This document shows positions 1 through 9,260 of a stretch of DNA of 37,923 nucleotides, one piece after another. Origin of the DNA: Candidatus Zapsychrus exili (lineage in GTDB: Bacteria > Omnitrophota > Gorgyraeia > Zapsychrales > Zapsychraceae); assembly GCA_030765585.1 (NCBI GenBank), contig JAVCCJ010000090.1, positions 1-37,923 of the forward strand. Reading direction: 5' to 3'. Every line of letters begins with the position of its first letter. Within the stretch, counting starts at the first letter, position 1. The notes beneath the pieces are model-generated. The model did no database searches. It saw nothing but the letters and a program-made list of their open reading frames with translations, and was not told the DNA's origin. A program made the position numbers and the translations under genes.

Positions 1-117
1 ATTGTGCTTAACTTAGGTAATTATATTTTTGAATATAATCATCTTCGTAGACATGGGGGCTTGAACTATGAGACCCCTTTTGATAAACTAAAAAGAGTTA
101 CCGAATTAGTGAGCTAG
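1..117 (+). CDS. Integrase-core transposase, C-terminal end (partial)
   Basis: The open frame runs in from the left edge and stops at TAG 115-117, giving 38 residues. The tail contains YNHLRRHGGLNYETP, the typical C-terminal signature of rve/integrase-core (DDE) transposases of the IS3/IS481 type. Only the end is visible, so the family assignment is tentative and the catalytic residues lie outside the window. It is followed within 5 bp by a strong inverted repeat (121-157) that may be part of the element's end or its terminator. Confidence 0.7.
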   Translation: MVLNLGNYIFEYNHLRRHGGLNYETPFDKLKRVTELVS

Positions 118-120
118 TAC

Positions 121-157
121 AACAGACACCTAATTAATAATTAATTAGGTGTCTGTC
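121..157. repeat. 16-bp inverted repeat downstream of transposase
   Basis: The left arm starting at 122 (acagacacctaatta) is perfectly complementary to 142-156, with a short AT loop. It directly follows the transposase stop. The adjoining 15 bp at 153-167 recur inverted at 10194-10208. It could be a terminator (no clear U-run) or the end of a mobile or REP-like unit. Confidence 0.6.
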
Positions 158-195
158 CCTATTTTAAGAAACCCTTTTAAAACAATAAAAAACTC

Positions 196-723
196 CTATT
201 TATCCATCATTTTCATCTTTTTTGCCTTACATTTACCACACATCTTGCCTTTTGTGCAAAACGGACATACTTTCTTTGTGGCGCCTGTCATATACATCTT
301 TTTCTTCATCTCTTTTAATTTAGACTTTTGTTCTTCCGTCAATATACCTTTTAATTTTACACAAGCGGCTACAGTTGCCTTTGCTTTAGATTTCTTTGCA
401 TCATATTTCTTATCTATAATTTTATTTACTGATTTTAAATCAACTTTATCCTTATACATTTCAGCCTTAATATCAAGAGCTGCAACATCTATATCTGCTT
501 GTTTCATTATTATTTCTTTTTTAACATCCATCTTAATAGCTTTTATTTGTTCCATTTGATCATCTGTAATACCTAACTCTTCTTTTGCCTTAAAAATTAT
601 TTTGATTTTTTTCTCAAACATGTTTTCCATTGATTTCTTGCCATGACCTTCAGCAAAAACTACTGATGAAGCGAACCCAACAACTAACAATATCGCAATT
701 AAAACTCTCGATAATTTCTTCAT
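196..723 (-). CDS. Spy/CpxP-like periplasmic protein with cysteine-rich tail
   Basis: A 175-residue secreted protein. Residues 1-24 form a signal peptide ending in VVFA before EGHGKK. Two LTxxQ-like helical motifs are visible, LGITDDQMEQIK near residue 50 and GILTEEQKSKLKE near residue 125, as in Spy/CpxP envelope-stress chaperones or metal sensors. The protein is rich in Lys and Met. The last 25 residues hold CPFC, CGKC and a KKMKMM end, a likely metal-binding ribbon not found in classical Spy. A good ribosome site (gaggag) precedes the ATG. No operon partner is close. The role is likely periplasmic chaperone or metal handling; the tail makes metal binding the better guess. Confidence 0.65.
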   Translation of the reverse strand: MKKLSRVLIAILLVVGFASSVVFAEGHGKKSMENMFEKKIKIIFKAKEELGITDDQMEQIKAIKMDVKKEIIMKQADIDVAALDIKAEMYKDKVDLKSVNKIIDKKYDAKKSKAKATVAACVKLKGILTEEQKSKLKEMKKKMYMTGATKKVCPFCTKGKMCGKCKAKKMKMMDK

Positions 724-802
724 TTCAACTCCTCTTTTTTTAAACCTACATTAACAAACATTGAAAACATATTATCTTCTCAATTATAGGCTTTGTCAAT
801 AT

Positions 803-1024
803 TTAAATGATACTGTTAGAGTATCTATTGCCAGTATTAATTGTTTTTATAAAAGCTAGATATTTTCTGGTAGGAATAACCATCTCTGTCACTTTTCCAT
901 GAGTCACGTCCTCATATATCATCGTAACTCCCTTTTTACCTTCGTCATCTATAAAATGCTTAATATATAAACTAAACTTAGACCCTAAATATTCCCATTC
1001 TATTAATTCATTTATATTTGCCAT
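803..1024 (-). CDS. Hypothetical small protein
   Basis: A 73-residue acidic/basic soluble protein with no signal peptide or membrane segment. A GGAG ribosome site lies 9-10 bases before the ATG, supporting a real gene. The N-terminal region (WEYLGSKFSLYIKHF) suggests a small beta-rich fold, but I do not recognise a family. It stands alone between the Spy-like gene and an intergenic repeat. Confidence 0.5.
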   Translation of the reverse strand: MANINELIEWEYLGSKFSLYIKHFIDDEGKKGVTMIYEDVTHGKVTEMVIPTRKYLAFIKTINTGNRYSNSII

Positions 1025-1050
1025 TTAAATAATCTCCAATTTAATTTATA

Positions 1051-1178
1051 ATTTCAAAATCCAAATAATACCAATACTACCAAATAAATCCCAATATCCA
1101 AATCCAACCTAAAAACTTATTAAAATTTTGTATTTTAGATTTATTTTGAATTTTGTAGTATTTGAGCTTTGAATTTTA
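1051..1178. repeat. Dispersed intergenic repeat, copy 1
   Basis: About 128 bp of AT-rich, partly self-complementary sequence (caaaatccaaat at one end, ttgagctttgaatttt at the other). The 20 bp at 1072-1091 recur exactly in reverse complement at 27242-27261, and most of the remainder aligns with copy 2 at 27156-27283. No coding potential is seen; it looks like a small non-autonomous repeat. Confidence 0.8.
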
Positions 1179-1182
1179 TTTC

Positions 1183-2127
1183 TTATATATACTCTAAAAT
1201 CTTATCATACACAGTCTCAACCTTCGCATAAGGATGAAGCGGATCGATAATATCGTGTTCAATGCCAAGCTCCTTTCCAAAACAATAAAATTGCACACAA
1301 GCGCCATGACGCCTCCAATCCTTAATAAGCTTTTGCGTGGCCTTTTCGTCAACTGCAATATCAGTCTCGTCTGTCATAACAACAATATCTTTTGACTTTG
1401 GAGCTTGTTTTTTTGCAGCATACAATACTGATAATCCCAATCGCATAATATGTCCCATTTGACGAGATGAAAAATGATGATACATCGAATATGGACACTG
1501 CCTTTTATCCTTTTTTACAGGATCCCACCACAAAAACATATTAGGCAATAAATAACAGAGATTTACAATTGGTCTAATTACGCCTGGCAAGAAATACCAA
1601 GCAAAGCTAGGGACTAAAACAAAAGATTTCTCTATGTCATCTCTAAATTGAGAACTAAATGCTGCCATAACGCCTCCCAAAGAAAGCCCTAATACAGATA
1701 CTTTCTCCCCTAACCCACGCGCAATGTCAACCGATGAATCACAAACATCTATAATATCCTTTAATGTAAGCTTTCTAATTTCCTTTGTGTAACGATCAGC
1801 AAGCCCATGATAAGGATATCTTGGAACATAAACATTATAGCCCTTTTCAAAAAAACGCTGCTCTAATTGCTCATACTGACGAGGGCAATTAGTAAACCCA
1901 TGATAAAGAACAATTGTGTGCTCTGTCTTTTTGCCATGCGTTAAAACCCTAGTAAAACCATGGTCAGCAACAACACCTTTTTCATGATCTATTTTCTTGT
2001 TTATAGCAGAAATGCTTTGTTCATAATCTAATATAGGATTTGATGCTGATTTAATAGATAAAACATCTACAGGCTTAAACAAATAAAATACAAAAACTAT
2101 AATGAAAATTATAAAGAAATAAACCAT
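1183..2127 (-). CDS. Membrane-anchored alpha/beta hydrolase
   Basis: A 314-residue protein with an N-terminal transmembrane anchor (residues 2-18) followed by an alpha/beta-hydrolase domain of the serine aminopeptidase/lysophospholipase (S33) type. The oxyanion-strand motif is LYHGF at 74-78, the nucleophile elbow is GLSLGG at 147-152 (Ser149), the acid is probably Asp in VMTDETD, and the base is His in GIEHDIID near 293. The substrate is unknown; an acyl ester or lipid is plausible. It is the last gene of an apparent operon, 26 bp after the histidine kinase, so its activity may belong to the same signalling or uptake module. Confidence 0.8.
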   Translation of the reverse strand: MVYFFIIFIIVFVFYLFKPVDVLSIKSASNPILDYEQSISAINKKIDHEKGVVADHGFTRVLTHGKKTEHTIVLYHGFTNCPRQYEQLEQRFFEKGYNVYVPRYPYHGLADRYTKEIRKLTLKDIIDVCDSSVDIARGLGEKVSVLGLSLGGVMAAFSSQFRDDIEKSFVLVPSFAWYFLPGVIRPIVNLCYLLPNMFLWWDPVKKDKRQCPYSMYHHFSSRQMGHIMRLGLSVLYAAKKQAPKSKDIVVMTDETDIAVDEKATQKLIKDWRRHGACVQFYCFGKELGIEHDIIDPLHPYAKVETVYDKILEYI

Positions 2128-2153
2128 TATTAAGAAGTGGGGTTAAATTTGTA

Positions 2154-3863
2154 TTATTTTTTAATCGGTAGCTTAATTATAAAAGAGGTACCCTTACCCT
2201 GCTCTGAGACTACTTCTACATCGCCTTTATGCTGTTTTATAATATCATAACTTACACTTAATCCAAGACCAGTTCCTTTTCCAACTTCCTTTGTCGTAAA
2301 GAATGGATCAAAAATCTTATTTATATTTTCTTCAGATATGCCGTCTCCACTATCTTTTACCTCAATATATGCAAATTCATTATCCTTGCGTGTTTTTATA
2401 ATAATCTCACCTTTTTCTTCTATAGACTGAGCTGCATTGACTAATAAGTTTATAAACACCTGACCCAATTTCTGCGCATTACAACGAACAAGCCCTATGT
2501 CTCCATACTCCTTTTTAAGTTCAGACTTATACTTTATCTCGTTCCACACAATGTTAATAGAGCCATCTAATATTTCTTCTATATTCCTATCTTCCATCTG
2601 ACCTTCATCTTTTCTGGAAAATATCCTTAAATCCTGAACTATTTTCTTTATTCTTTCTATTCCACTTTTTGACTCTCTTATTAAATTATCAATATCACTT
2701 GATATAAAACTTAAATTAATTTTATCTTCCAGCACGAGAATATCCTCAGAAATTTGTACAGCCTTATCAATATCTTTTTCCATAACAGAATTCTTAAGCG
2801 AATCAACTGCGCGTAGAATTTCTGAGTAACCTTCAACATATTGTTCAAGCGTTTCGAAATTACTACTTATAAAACCTATCGGATTGTTTATCTCATGTGC
2901 AATTCCGGCCGATAGCTGACCTAGCGATGCAAGTTTCTCAGACTGAACGAGCTGATTCTGGGCATCTTTTATTTTTTCATTTGCACCTTTTAAATCAGAA
3001 AGCATGCTTTTTAAAGCCTTCTCATTTCTTAACAAATCATTATTAGCCTCTTCTAATTTTGTTTGAACTAGCTTACGGTCATGTATTTCTTTATCTAACT
3101 GTTCTTTTGATGCCATTATATCTTTAAGGTTATCAGTCATTCTATTAAACGAATCAGCTAAATTACCAAACTCATCCTTCGAGTCTATCTTAATCTTAAA
3201 ATCCAAATCTCCTGCCCCATATTTATTCATGCCTTCTAATAATATATGCATAGGCTCTAAAATAGTAAATTTGTTAAGCATTAATATAATCACAGAAGAA
3301 AAAACTAAAAAGAATACCATAATAACTAGTGTACGATTACGCAATTTTATTATTTCATCGTCAATAACCTCAGATGATATGCCTACGCGAATAAATCCTA
3401 TCATATTTTTTGACATTCCTTCTATAGGAATATTAAAATCGTAGGCCCACTTTTTATTATCTAAAGAAAAATGCTGAACTAACCTACTTTTTGAAACAAT
3501 GGCTTTCCTTGTAATATCATCTCTGTATACCTTACTTATCTCTTCTTTTTTATTATGATAATAAATTTTACCATCACTATCCATGATGAAGCAATACAAC
3601 ACCTTCGATAAGTTCTTTACAAGTCTCCGACATTCTCCGTTTAACCCTTTCAATTCTCCTAACTCAAGACCAAGATCAGTAATTTCTTCTATCATATGTT
3701 TTAATTCAGATGTTTGAGCAAATATTTTCTCCTCAAAACTTACTCTATATATACCGGAAAAATGTCGAAGATTAAAATAAGTACTCGTAGCAATGGCAAG
3801 CAACACTATTAACATAGTGATAAGTATAAGTTTTGTCCTTAATTTAAAATCAGTTTTGACCAT
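2154..3863 (-). CDS. Sensor histidine kinase with HAMP domain
   Basis: A 569-residue membrane kinase. TM1 is about residues 11-29, a periplasmic Cache-like sensor spans about 30-177, TM2 is 178-198, HAMP about 199-252, then a coiled coil to about 310. The HisKA motif is [10 protein letters not shown] with phospho-acceptor His323. The HATPase domain shows the N-box (NLLVNAAQS, Asn472/476), DSGDGIS and GKGTGLGLS. The gene starts 4 bp after the periplasmic binding protein gene, so the two are surely co-transcribed and probably translationally coupled. No response regulator is in the window. It probably senses the state of the adjacent binding protein or its ligand. Confidence 0.92.
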   Translation of the reverse strand: MVKTDFKLRTKLILITMLIVLLAIATSTYFNLRHFSGIYRVSFEEKIFAQTSELKHMIEEITDLGLELGELKGLNGECRRLVKNLSKVLYCFIMDSDGKIYYHNKKEEISKVYRDDITRKAIVSKSRLVQHFSLDNKKWAYDFNIPIEGMSKNMIGFIRVGISSEVIDDEIIKLRNRTLVIMVFFLVFSSVIILMLNKFTILEPMHILLEGMNKYGAGDLDFKIKIDSKDEFGNLADSFNRMTDNLKDIMASKEQLDKEIHDRKLVQTKLEEANNDLLRNEKALKSMLSDLKGANEKIKDAQNQLVQSEKLASLGQLSAGIAHEINNPIGFISSNFETLEQYVEGYSEILRAVDSLKNSVMEKDIDKAVQISEDILVLEDKINLSFISSDIDNLIRESKSGIERIKKIVQDLRIFSRKDEGQMEDRNIEEILDGSINIVWNEIKYKSELKKEYGDIGLVRCNAQKLGQVFINLLVNAAQSIEEKGEIIIKTRKDNEFAYIEVKDSGDGISEENINKIFDPFFTTKEVGKGTGLGLSVSYDIIKQHKGDVEVVSEQGKGTSFIIKLPIKK

Positions 3864-3867
3864 ATAT

Positions 3868-4851
3868 TTACCTTATAACCTTACTTGCCGATCTTAAAAC
3901 TCGTATAGGAACGCTTGCTCCTATTTTTTGTGTTGCAGAAAGATTTAAAATAAGAGAGTAGTTTTTATCTGTTAAGACAGGTATATCCGATGGGGATGCA
4001 CCATCTTTTAGAATTTCTAAAGCTTGCTTACCTGATAGTTCTCCTAAAGCCTTAAAGTCTATGCCTAAAGAAAACATCGCACCCTCTGAGAGAAGTTGTC
4101 CTAAAGAAGCATACGTAGGGATATTATTCTTCTCAGCTACGTCTATCATACCTTTGCCATAACGCGAGATAGACGTATCCTGGTGAGATATTATAATATC
4201 AACTTTTCCTATAAATTTCCTAGTTGCTTCTGCAACTTCTTCTTCTGTCTTACAATCCTTTGTTACTGTTGATGCAATAAATTCAAGCCCAAAATCTTTG
4301 AACGCATCAATAAAATCTTGTGTTTGAATTTCAGCGTTTGGTTCTCCCTTTGTATAAATAATCCCCACCCTTTTAACTTCTGGAATAACCTTTAATATCG
4401 TTTTTACTTGAGCAACCGCAGGAACAGCACAATGGGTTCCTGTCACATTGCTTCCAGGCTTTTCTAAAGTTTCTACAATATTACTTCTAACGGGTGCGGC
4501 TACTGCAGTAAATATCAAAGGTATGTCTTTTACTATCTCAACAGCAGGCTTTGTACTTCTTGTTCCAGTCGTAAAAATTAAATCAACTTTGTCTTCATTT
4601 AAGAATTTTAGTAACCCACTTTTATATGCTTCCAAATCTCCAGAAGCGTCTAAGTCTTTAAACTCAAATTCTACGCCTTCTTGCTTTTCAAGAAAATTAA
4701 CAAATGCCATTCTAGCATCATAATAATCTGGATTATCTTTAAGCACGGCAAGACCTATTTTAAACATCTTTATTTCTTCCTGAGCTACTACTGAGCTGAT
4801 AAAACAAAACGACACTAATACAATAATTATTATAAAGCAAATTCTTTTCAT
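3868..4851 (-). CDS. ABC-type substrate-binding periplasmic protein (ABC_sub_bind family)
   Basis: The start is set at the ATG at 4851 (MKRICFIII...), which has an AGGAG site just upstream and opens a signal peptide ending near VVAQEE. A longer frame starts at 4872 but its extra residues overlap the ribosome site. The mature protein has the two-lobed fold of PF04392 (YrpE/TrpX-like): KIGLAVL near the start, DLIFTTGTRSTKPA, NIVETLEKPGSNVTG, and KRVGIIYTKGEPNA. Members usually sit with an ABC permease and ATPase; here neither is present and the gene is followed 4 bp later by a histidine kinase. A sensory role is therefore inferred. Confidence 0.85.
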   Translation of the reverse strand: MKRICFIIIIVLVSFCFISSVVAQEEIKMFKIGLAVLKDNPDYYDARMAFVNFLEKQEGVEFEFKDLDASGDLEAYKSGLLKFLNEDKVDLIFTTGTRSTKPAVEIVKDIPLIFTAVAAPVRSNIVETLEKPGSNVTGTHCAVPAVAQVKTILKVIPEVKRVGIIYTKGEPNAEIQTQDFIDAFKDFGLEFIASTVTKDCKTEEEVAEATRKFIGKVDIIISHQDTSISRYGKGMIDVAEKNNIPTYASLGQLLSEGAMFSLGIDFKALGELSGKQALEILKDGASPSDIPVLTDKNYSLILNLSATQKIGASVPIRVLRSASKVIR

Positions 4852-4884
4852 AGCTAACTCTCCTGCTTTCATTTTTTAATATTC

Positions 4885-6201
4885 TTAGAATTTAAACGTT
4901 ATCTCTGTTCTTAAGAACAGCATCTCGTCTGAGTCGTCATCATGAAAATCTCCCGGAATAAAATATTCTGCCAAGATATATGTCGAGATATCCTTATTTA
5001 TTTTGTATTCAAGTTTGACTTGTGGCAAATGCCCTCTATCTTTTCCTGAGCCTGTTCCAAATGATGTTGCAGTAGGCACTTCTTCTGCTCTTAAATAATT
5101 ATACCAAAATGTAAGCTTTGATTTATCAGTTGGCTTTAAGCTAAGTTCTACTCTATACATCTCTAAATTAGTCCAATAGTCAAGACCTGATTCACCATTA
5201 TAAGTCAAACTATATAATTCTGACATCCATGGCCAACGAGAAAAAAGCGGATCCCAACCTTCATTTTTTGAAGTGCTTGGGTCGTCTCCTGAAAGATAAA
5301 CAAAACCAGCACTTACCTTAGGGCTCCATTTTGCTTCTTTAAAATATCTATCTAAGAAGAAATATCCTCCCAAAGACTGTCTATCATTATGTCCATATTC
5401 ACCCACCTGATAAGCAAGCTGAGTTCTTAGCACAAAAGGGTCTATGTTGTATTTAACAAAAACACCTGGCGTATGTATTTTACTTGTTTCTGATTGTAAT
5501 CTTGTGCCACCATCATCTTCTTCATGCTTAAAAATATAATACGGCTCTACATACAAATTATCACTAACCCTACTCTTTAAATAAAGAACATATCCTTCTT
5601 CATCTGTTATGTTTAATCTTTGAGCGCTATCATTTTCGTTTATAATAGGCAAAAATTCATCTTCTCTTGGATTATTGATATATATGAAATCTAAACTATT
5701 ATCATTATTAATATTCCATGTAGCTTTAGCCGCATTAAAATAAAAAGTTCTTGAACCGTCATATGGCGTACCATCCATCAGAAGAAATCCCTCCCCATGC
5801 GTAAAAAGGAAATCCTGTCTTCCTATGCGCAAGTCAACAGGGAGTTCAAATACATTTTTTACATCAAGATAAAGATTATCAAGGACTATTTCGCTTGTGT
5901 CAAGACGAAGATTTTTCTTTCCGCTGCTTTGAGGGAAATATTTGTAAGCTTTAAATTCATCAGTTAATTTTCCATACAGAGATATATCATCATTCAAATC
6001 TGCCTTACCCCAAAAAGAATACTTAAATCTAAAATAATTGCGATTATCTTTAGCAGTATTTTCAACATCAAAAATATTCTTCCAATATTCATGCCTTACC
6101 CTCAAATACGCTCCGCCATCATAATTTACTTCCGCAAAAGAGCTAACCGAAAATAAAACTATTAAAGCGCTGAGCAGAAATACCTTAGATATCTTAGGTA
6201 T
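4885..6201 (-). CDS. Outer-membrane beta-barrel porin (alginate-export-like)
   Basis: The product resembles the alginate_exp (PF13372) porin family: GRQDFLFTHGEGFLLMDGTP near the N-terminal third, aromatic-rich alternating strands, and a terminal Phe (EITFKF) as in outer-membrane barrels. The first conventional start is a TTG at 6105, but the frame continues upstream through an excellent signal peptide (KISKVFLLSALIV, then FSVSSFA before EVNYDG). No ATG, GTG or TTG lies in frame there. The codon just after the ribosome site AAAGGAG (6213-6207) is ATA at 6201, so I set the start there. Length is about 438 residues. It heads an operon with the binding protein and kinase and probably lets an acidic sugar or similar solute enter the periplasm. 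Confidence 0.75.
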   Translation of the reverse strand: MPKISKVFLLSALIVLFSVSSFAEVNYDGGAYLRVRHEYWKNIFDVENTAKDNRNYFRFKYSFWGKADLNDDISLYGKLTDEFKAYKYFPQSSGKKNLRLDTSEIVLDNLYLDVKNVFELPVDLRIGRQDFLFTHGEGFLLMDGTPYDGSRTFYFNAAKATWNINNDNSLDFIYINNPREDEFLPIINENDSAQRLNITDEEGYVLYLKSRVSDNLYVEPYYIFKHEEDDGGTRLQSETSKIHTPGVFVKYNIDPFVLRTQLAYQVGEYGHNDRQSLGGYFFLDRYFKEAKWSPKVSAGFVYLSGDDPSTSKNEGWDPLFSRWPWMSELYSLTYNGESGLDYWTNLEMYRVELSLKPTDKSKLTFWYNYLRAEEVPTATSFGTGSGKDRGHLPQVKLEYKINKDISTYILAEYFIPGDFHDDDSDEMLFLRTEITFKF

Positions 6202-6254
6202 ACAATCTCCTTTATTTCTATTACTAATAGATAATAGAGTTATTTCTATTAGAA

Positions 6255-6449
6255 TTATTTAGTTCTTAAGCTATTAAAAATATTAACCCAATAATTAATA
6301 TAATTTCTTGATATCTCCATCAGCGTTAACGAACCGTCTCCCATTGCAGAATTCATTATCCATGTTACTAAAATCCATAAACATGACCCAAGAACAAAAA
6401 TCATCAAAATTATTTTAATTAAATTAAACAAGCTATCATACCATGTCAT
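6255..6449 (-). CDS. Small single-pass membrane protein
   Basis: A 64-residue protein with one strong hydrophobic helix (about residues 10-32, LIKIILMIFVLGSCLWILV). A near-ideal AAAGGAGAG site lies upstream of its ATG. It precedes the porin gene by about 50 bp on the same strand and may be the first gene of that operon. The family is not recognised. Confidence 0.6.
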   Translation of the reverse strand: MTWYDSLFNLIKIILMIFVLGSCLWILVTWIMNSAMGDGSLTLMEISRNYINYWVNIFNSLRTK

Positions 6450-6560
6450 AATACTCTCTCCTTTTAAAGAAATTTATATTAACGTTAATATCTTATATCC
6501 CTTAAATGTATAAGACAAGATAAATAAGAATTTACATCTCAAAACTACCAATAGACAATA

Positions 6561-6597
6561 AAAAAACCCGCTTCTCTTTAACAAGAAGCGGGTTTTT
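6561..6597 (-). terminator. Rho-independent terminator after cold-shock gene
   Basis: A stem pairing aaaaacccgcttct with agaagcgggttttt around an 8-base loop, with A/T runs on both sides. It lies 29 bp after the csp stop codon and can act in both directions. Confidence 0.9.
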
Positions 6598-6625
6598 CAT
6601 ACAATATAAAATTACAATTAATAAA

Positions 6626-6826
6626 TTATAGCTTTATAACGTTTTTTGCACATGGACCTTTTGGACCATCAGCAATTTCAAACTCTACTTTTTGGCCTTC
6701 TTCTAAGGATTTATATCCTTCACCTTGAATTTCAGCATGATGTACAAATACATCATTTCCTGATTCTGGTGTAATAAAGCCATAACCTTTTTGGTTACTA
6801 AACCATTTTACTGTTCCTGTTGTCAT
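6626..6826 (-). CDS. cspA: Cold-shock protein, CspA family
   Basis: A 66-residue single cold-shock domain, the standard length. RNP1 is KGYGFI (residues 13-18) and RNP2 is VFVHH (26-30); the first strand TGTVKWF is typical. It binds single-stranded RNA/DNA and acts as an RNA chaperone. A strong ribosome site (AAAGGAGGAG) precedes the ATG. It is monocistronic: its own terminator follows, and a consensus-like promoter lies about 125 bp upstream, giving a long 5' leader as in other csp genes. Confidence 0.95.
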   Translation of the reverse strand: MTTGTVKWFSNQKGYGFITPESGNDVFVHHAEIQGEGYKSLEEGQKVEFEIADGPKGPCAKNVIKL

Positions 6827-6955
6827 TATTCACTCCTCCTTTCAACAAAGACTTTGAGTAAACAACGACAAGACCGAAACAAAACGAATAACTACTATAT
6901 AAGCTAATTTCTAATTTGCACACTAAAACATCTTCACTATATTTACTCGAAGGCA

Positions 6956-6984
6956 AGTATGACCCATTTTACCTATTTTGTCAA
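6956..6984 (-). promoter_or_regulatory. Sigma-70-type promoter of csp gene with long leader
   Basis: On the minus strand TTGACA (6984-6979) is followed 17 bp later by CATACT (6961-6956). Transcription would start near 6949, leaving a leader of about 120 bases before the csp ATG, the usual arrangement for temperature-dependent csp leaders. The rest of the gene-free stretch 6843-7267 is AT-rich with no further gene visible. Confidence 0.6.
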
Positions 6985-7124
6985 ATAAAATAATACAACC
7001 CACTAAAATCGACTATTTCTCCATAAAACTACACTAATAAGAATTGTTAAACTAGTCTTACCTCGACCATAAAACAAAAAAATTAATAATTAGAGAATTT
7101 CAGTCCTAAATTTGATAAATAGTA

Positions 7125-7155
7125 TTGTATGCGCTAGATTTGTTTGTTATAATAC
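7125..7155 (+). promoter_or_regulatory. Possible promoter of the GPH symporter gene
   Basis: TTGTAT at 7125-7130 and a perfect TATAAT at 7150-7155 are separated by 19 bp, about 110 bp before the symporter start. The spacing is long, so only the -10 element is convincing. Confidence 0.4.
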
Positions 7156-7267
7156 CGCTCTTGTAATCATTCACAGGAAAATATATCTATTCTAACGGAA
7201 CAATCGCTCCATTCTTAGTTTAGAATCATTTCACAATTTCTTATAATCAATAAGGAGGTATTACCTA

Positions 7268-9010
7268 ATGAGTGAGCCAAAACAACATTTGACGGCTGCC
7301 GAAGACCGTATTCCTGTTTTTCAAAAGTTTGCATACAGTCTAGGATCAATGGCTAATGATAGTGCAGGCGCTTGGATGGGACAAATGGTCGCCATTTTAA
7401 TTTTAGGCTTAGGCTTGAATCCCGCTTTAGTTGGCCTAATAGGGTTTATTCCTCGTGTTTTTGATGGTTTTCTAGACCCAGTTATTGGATTCACATCTGA
7501 TAATGCTCGAACCAAATGGGGACGCCGTAAACCATTTATCTTCTGGGGAGCCATTCTGGCAGGAATTTGCTACATACTTATGTTCCAACTTTTCCCAGAA
7601 AACAGCAAAGCTTTTAATGGATGGTACTTTTTAATATTACAAGTCCTATTTTTCGGAGCTTTTACTTGCTTTTCAATTCCATGGCTTGCTTTAGGTTATG
7701 AATTGACACCTGACTATCATGAAAGAACAGCCTTGCAAGGTTGGAGCAGAATTATGGCTCAAATACCTTGGTTAATCTCCCCTTGGTGCTGGGCTATTTT
7801 ATATAATAAGAATTGGTTTTCCAACCCTGAAACTGGTGAAGCAGATCCTGTTCTTGGGGCACGAAAAGTCGCATTTGTTATTGGGCTTTCCTTAATAATC
7901 GGCGGTGTCCTTCCAGCTATTTTTAACAAAGAACATTTTGCCAATCTGCCAAAACCAAAGAAAATAACAGGTGATTTTATTAAAAACATAAAAGCACATA
8001 GTGGAAAATTCCTTACAACACTCTTTGCTATTTGCAATGTCCTTGCGCTTTTCTTTTCCTTTTTTATTAATAAAACAGATTTTCCTTGGTTTTCATTACC
8101 AATAAGGCTGATCACCGTTCTCTTAGGAGGCGCTGTGTTTTCTGGCATTTTCCTTCTTCTCTATGCCCACCCTGTACTCAAAAAATTATTTGATAATATT
8201 GCTCTTACATTTAAAATTAAAGTGTTTGTTAAAATTTGTGCGTGCACATTCTTAGTCTTTAACGGTTTCATGCTAAGTTCCACCTTTATTCTTTGGGTTA
8301 TTTTCTTTCATCTTTTTAAGAATGCCCCTGATGTAGGACTTGCTTATTTAGCAGGAGGAAAATTACTTGGTGTCTATGGGACATTCAGCGCAATTTGTAC
8401 CGCTCTTATAATTCCAAGAATTGTATGGCTTTCCAAGAAACTAGGTAAACAAAAAGCTCTTCTTATCACCATTCCTTTATCTATAATTGGTTTTTCTATG
8501 AAATGGCCAGCATACTTACAAATCCATCCAGCGAACAGTGAACTTTGGGGGATGCTTAGTGGCGTTGGTTTTATTAATTTCGTAAAGGTTTGCTGGTTCG
8601 TTGCCAAGTCTCACTATTTACTCCTATTATGCGCACCATTTATTGTTTTTGGACTAGGATCAATCTTTACCATCTTTCTCTCGATGCTCGCAGATATCTG
8701 TGACATTGATGAGCTTGAAACAGGCGAACGTCGCGAAGGAATGTTCACCGCAGTCTATTGGTGGATGGTTAAAATGGGGCTAGCCCTTGCAGGACTTCTC
8801 GGTGGGATCATGCTCGCTTGGTCAGGATTTAACCAAGCAAAAGGCATAGGCCAATCCTTAGACACTTTATTTTGGCTGAGAATTTTTGATGTCGCCATTC
8901 CAATCGTTGCGTCTGTAATTGCAATCTTTGTTATTAGGACAATCAAGTTCACAGAAAAGGACGCTCGCGATGTTCGAACAAAACTAGAAGAAAGACGCGG
9001 AAAAGTTTAA
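7268..9010 (+). CDS. MFS sugar:cation symporter, GPH family
   Basis: A 580-residue protein with about 12 or more membrane helices. The N-terminal half has the glycoside-pentoside-hexuronide (GPH, MFS_2) signature: FAYSLGSMANDSAG, GFIPRVFDGFLDPVIG, and SDNARTKWGRRKPFI, the conserved loop after helix 2. Later DIDELETGERREGMF matches the conserved GPH motif before helix 11. It likely imports a glycoside or uronide with Na+ or H+. It is about 100 residues longer than usual, from extra sequence in the central part (about residues 225-370). The ribosome site AAGGAGG is strong, and the gene ends at a clear terminator. Confidence 0.85.
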   Translation: MSEPKQHLTAAEDRIPVFQKFAYSLGSMANDSAGAWMGQMVAILILGLGLNPALVGLIGFIPRVFDGFLDPVIGFTSDNARTKWGRRKPFIFWGAILAGICYILMFQLFPENSKAFNGWYFLILQVLFFGAFTCFSIPWLALGYELTPDYHERTALQGWSRIMAQIPWLISPWCWAILYNKNWFSNPETGEADPVLGARKVAFVIGLSLIIGGVLPAIFNKEHFANLPKPKKITGDFIKNIKAHSGKFLTTLFAICNVLALFFSFFINKTDFPWFSLPIRLITVLLGGAVFSGIFLLLYAHPVLKKLFDNIALTFKIKVFVKICACTFLVFNGFMLSSTFILWVIFFHLFKNAPDVGLAYLAGGKLLGVYGTFSAICTALIIPRIVWLSKKLGKQKALLITIPLSIIGFSMKWPAYLQIHPANSELWGMLSGVGFINFVKVCWFVAKSHYLLLLCAPFIVFGLGSIFTIFLSMLADICDIDELETGERREGMFTAVYWWMVKMGLALAGLLGGIMLAWSGFNQAKGIGQSLDTLFWLRIFDVAIPIVASVIAIFVIRTIKFTEKDARDVRTKLEERRGKV

Positions 9011-9035
9011 AGTAAAGTCTTAACTTTCTTTACAG

Positions 9036-9070
9036 AAATACCCAAGCAAAATACTGCTTGGGTATTTTTT
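9036..9070 (+). terminator. Rho-independent terminator of symporter gene
   Basis: The stem aaatacccaagc / gcttgggtattt (9036-9047 with 9056-9067) is followed by a T run, 25 bp after the stop codon. Confidence 0.92.
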
Positions 9071-9260
9071 TGTGAGTGTTTTTATCCTTCCATAAATTTG
9101 CATTAATGCTACAATGCGCTCAATAAAACTTAACTTAACGCATACAATATATACAAGAAATCTTAAGATATATAAACATTGAAATTACTCTTTGCATATG
9201 CTTAAATAACCTTAGCTGAATAAATAAGTAATCTCGACCATAATTTAAGGAAGAAATAAT

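Noticed and set aside
149-559. Plus-strand open frame opposite the Spy-like gene
   Set aside because: It is an antisense frame of a convincing secreted protein gene, with no ribosome site or recognisable domain.
7759-8148. Minus-strand open frame inside the symporter gene
   Set aside because: It lies entirely within a well-supported 12-helix transporter and shows no domain or start signal.
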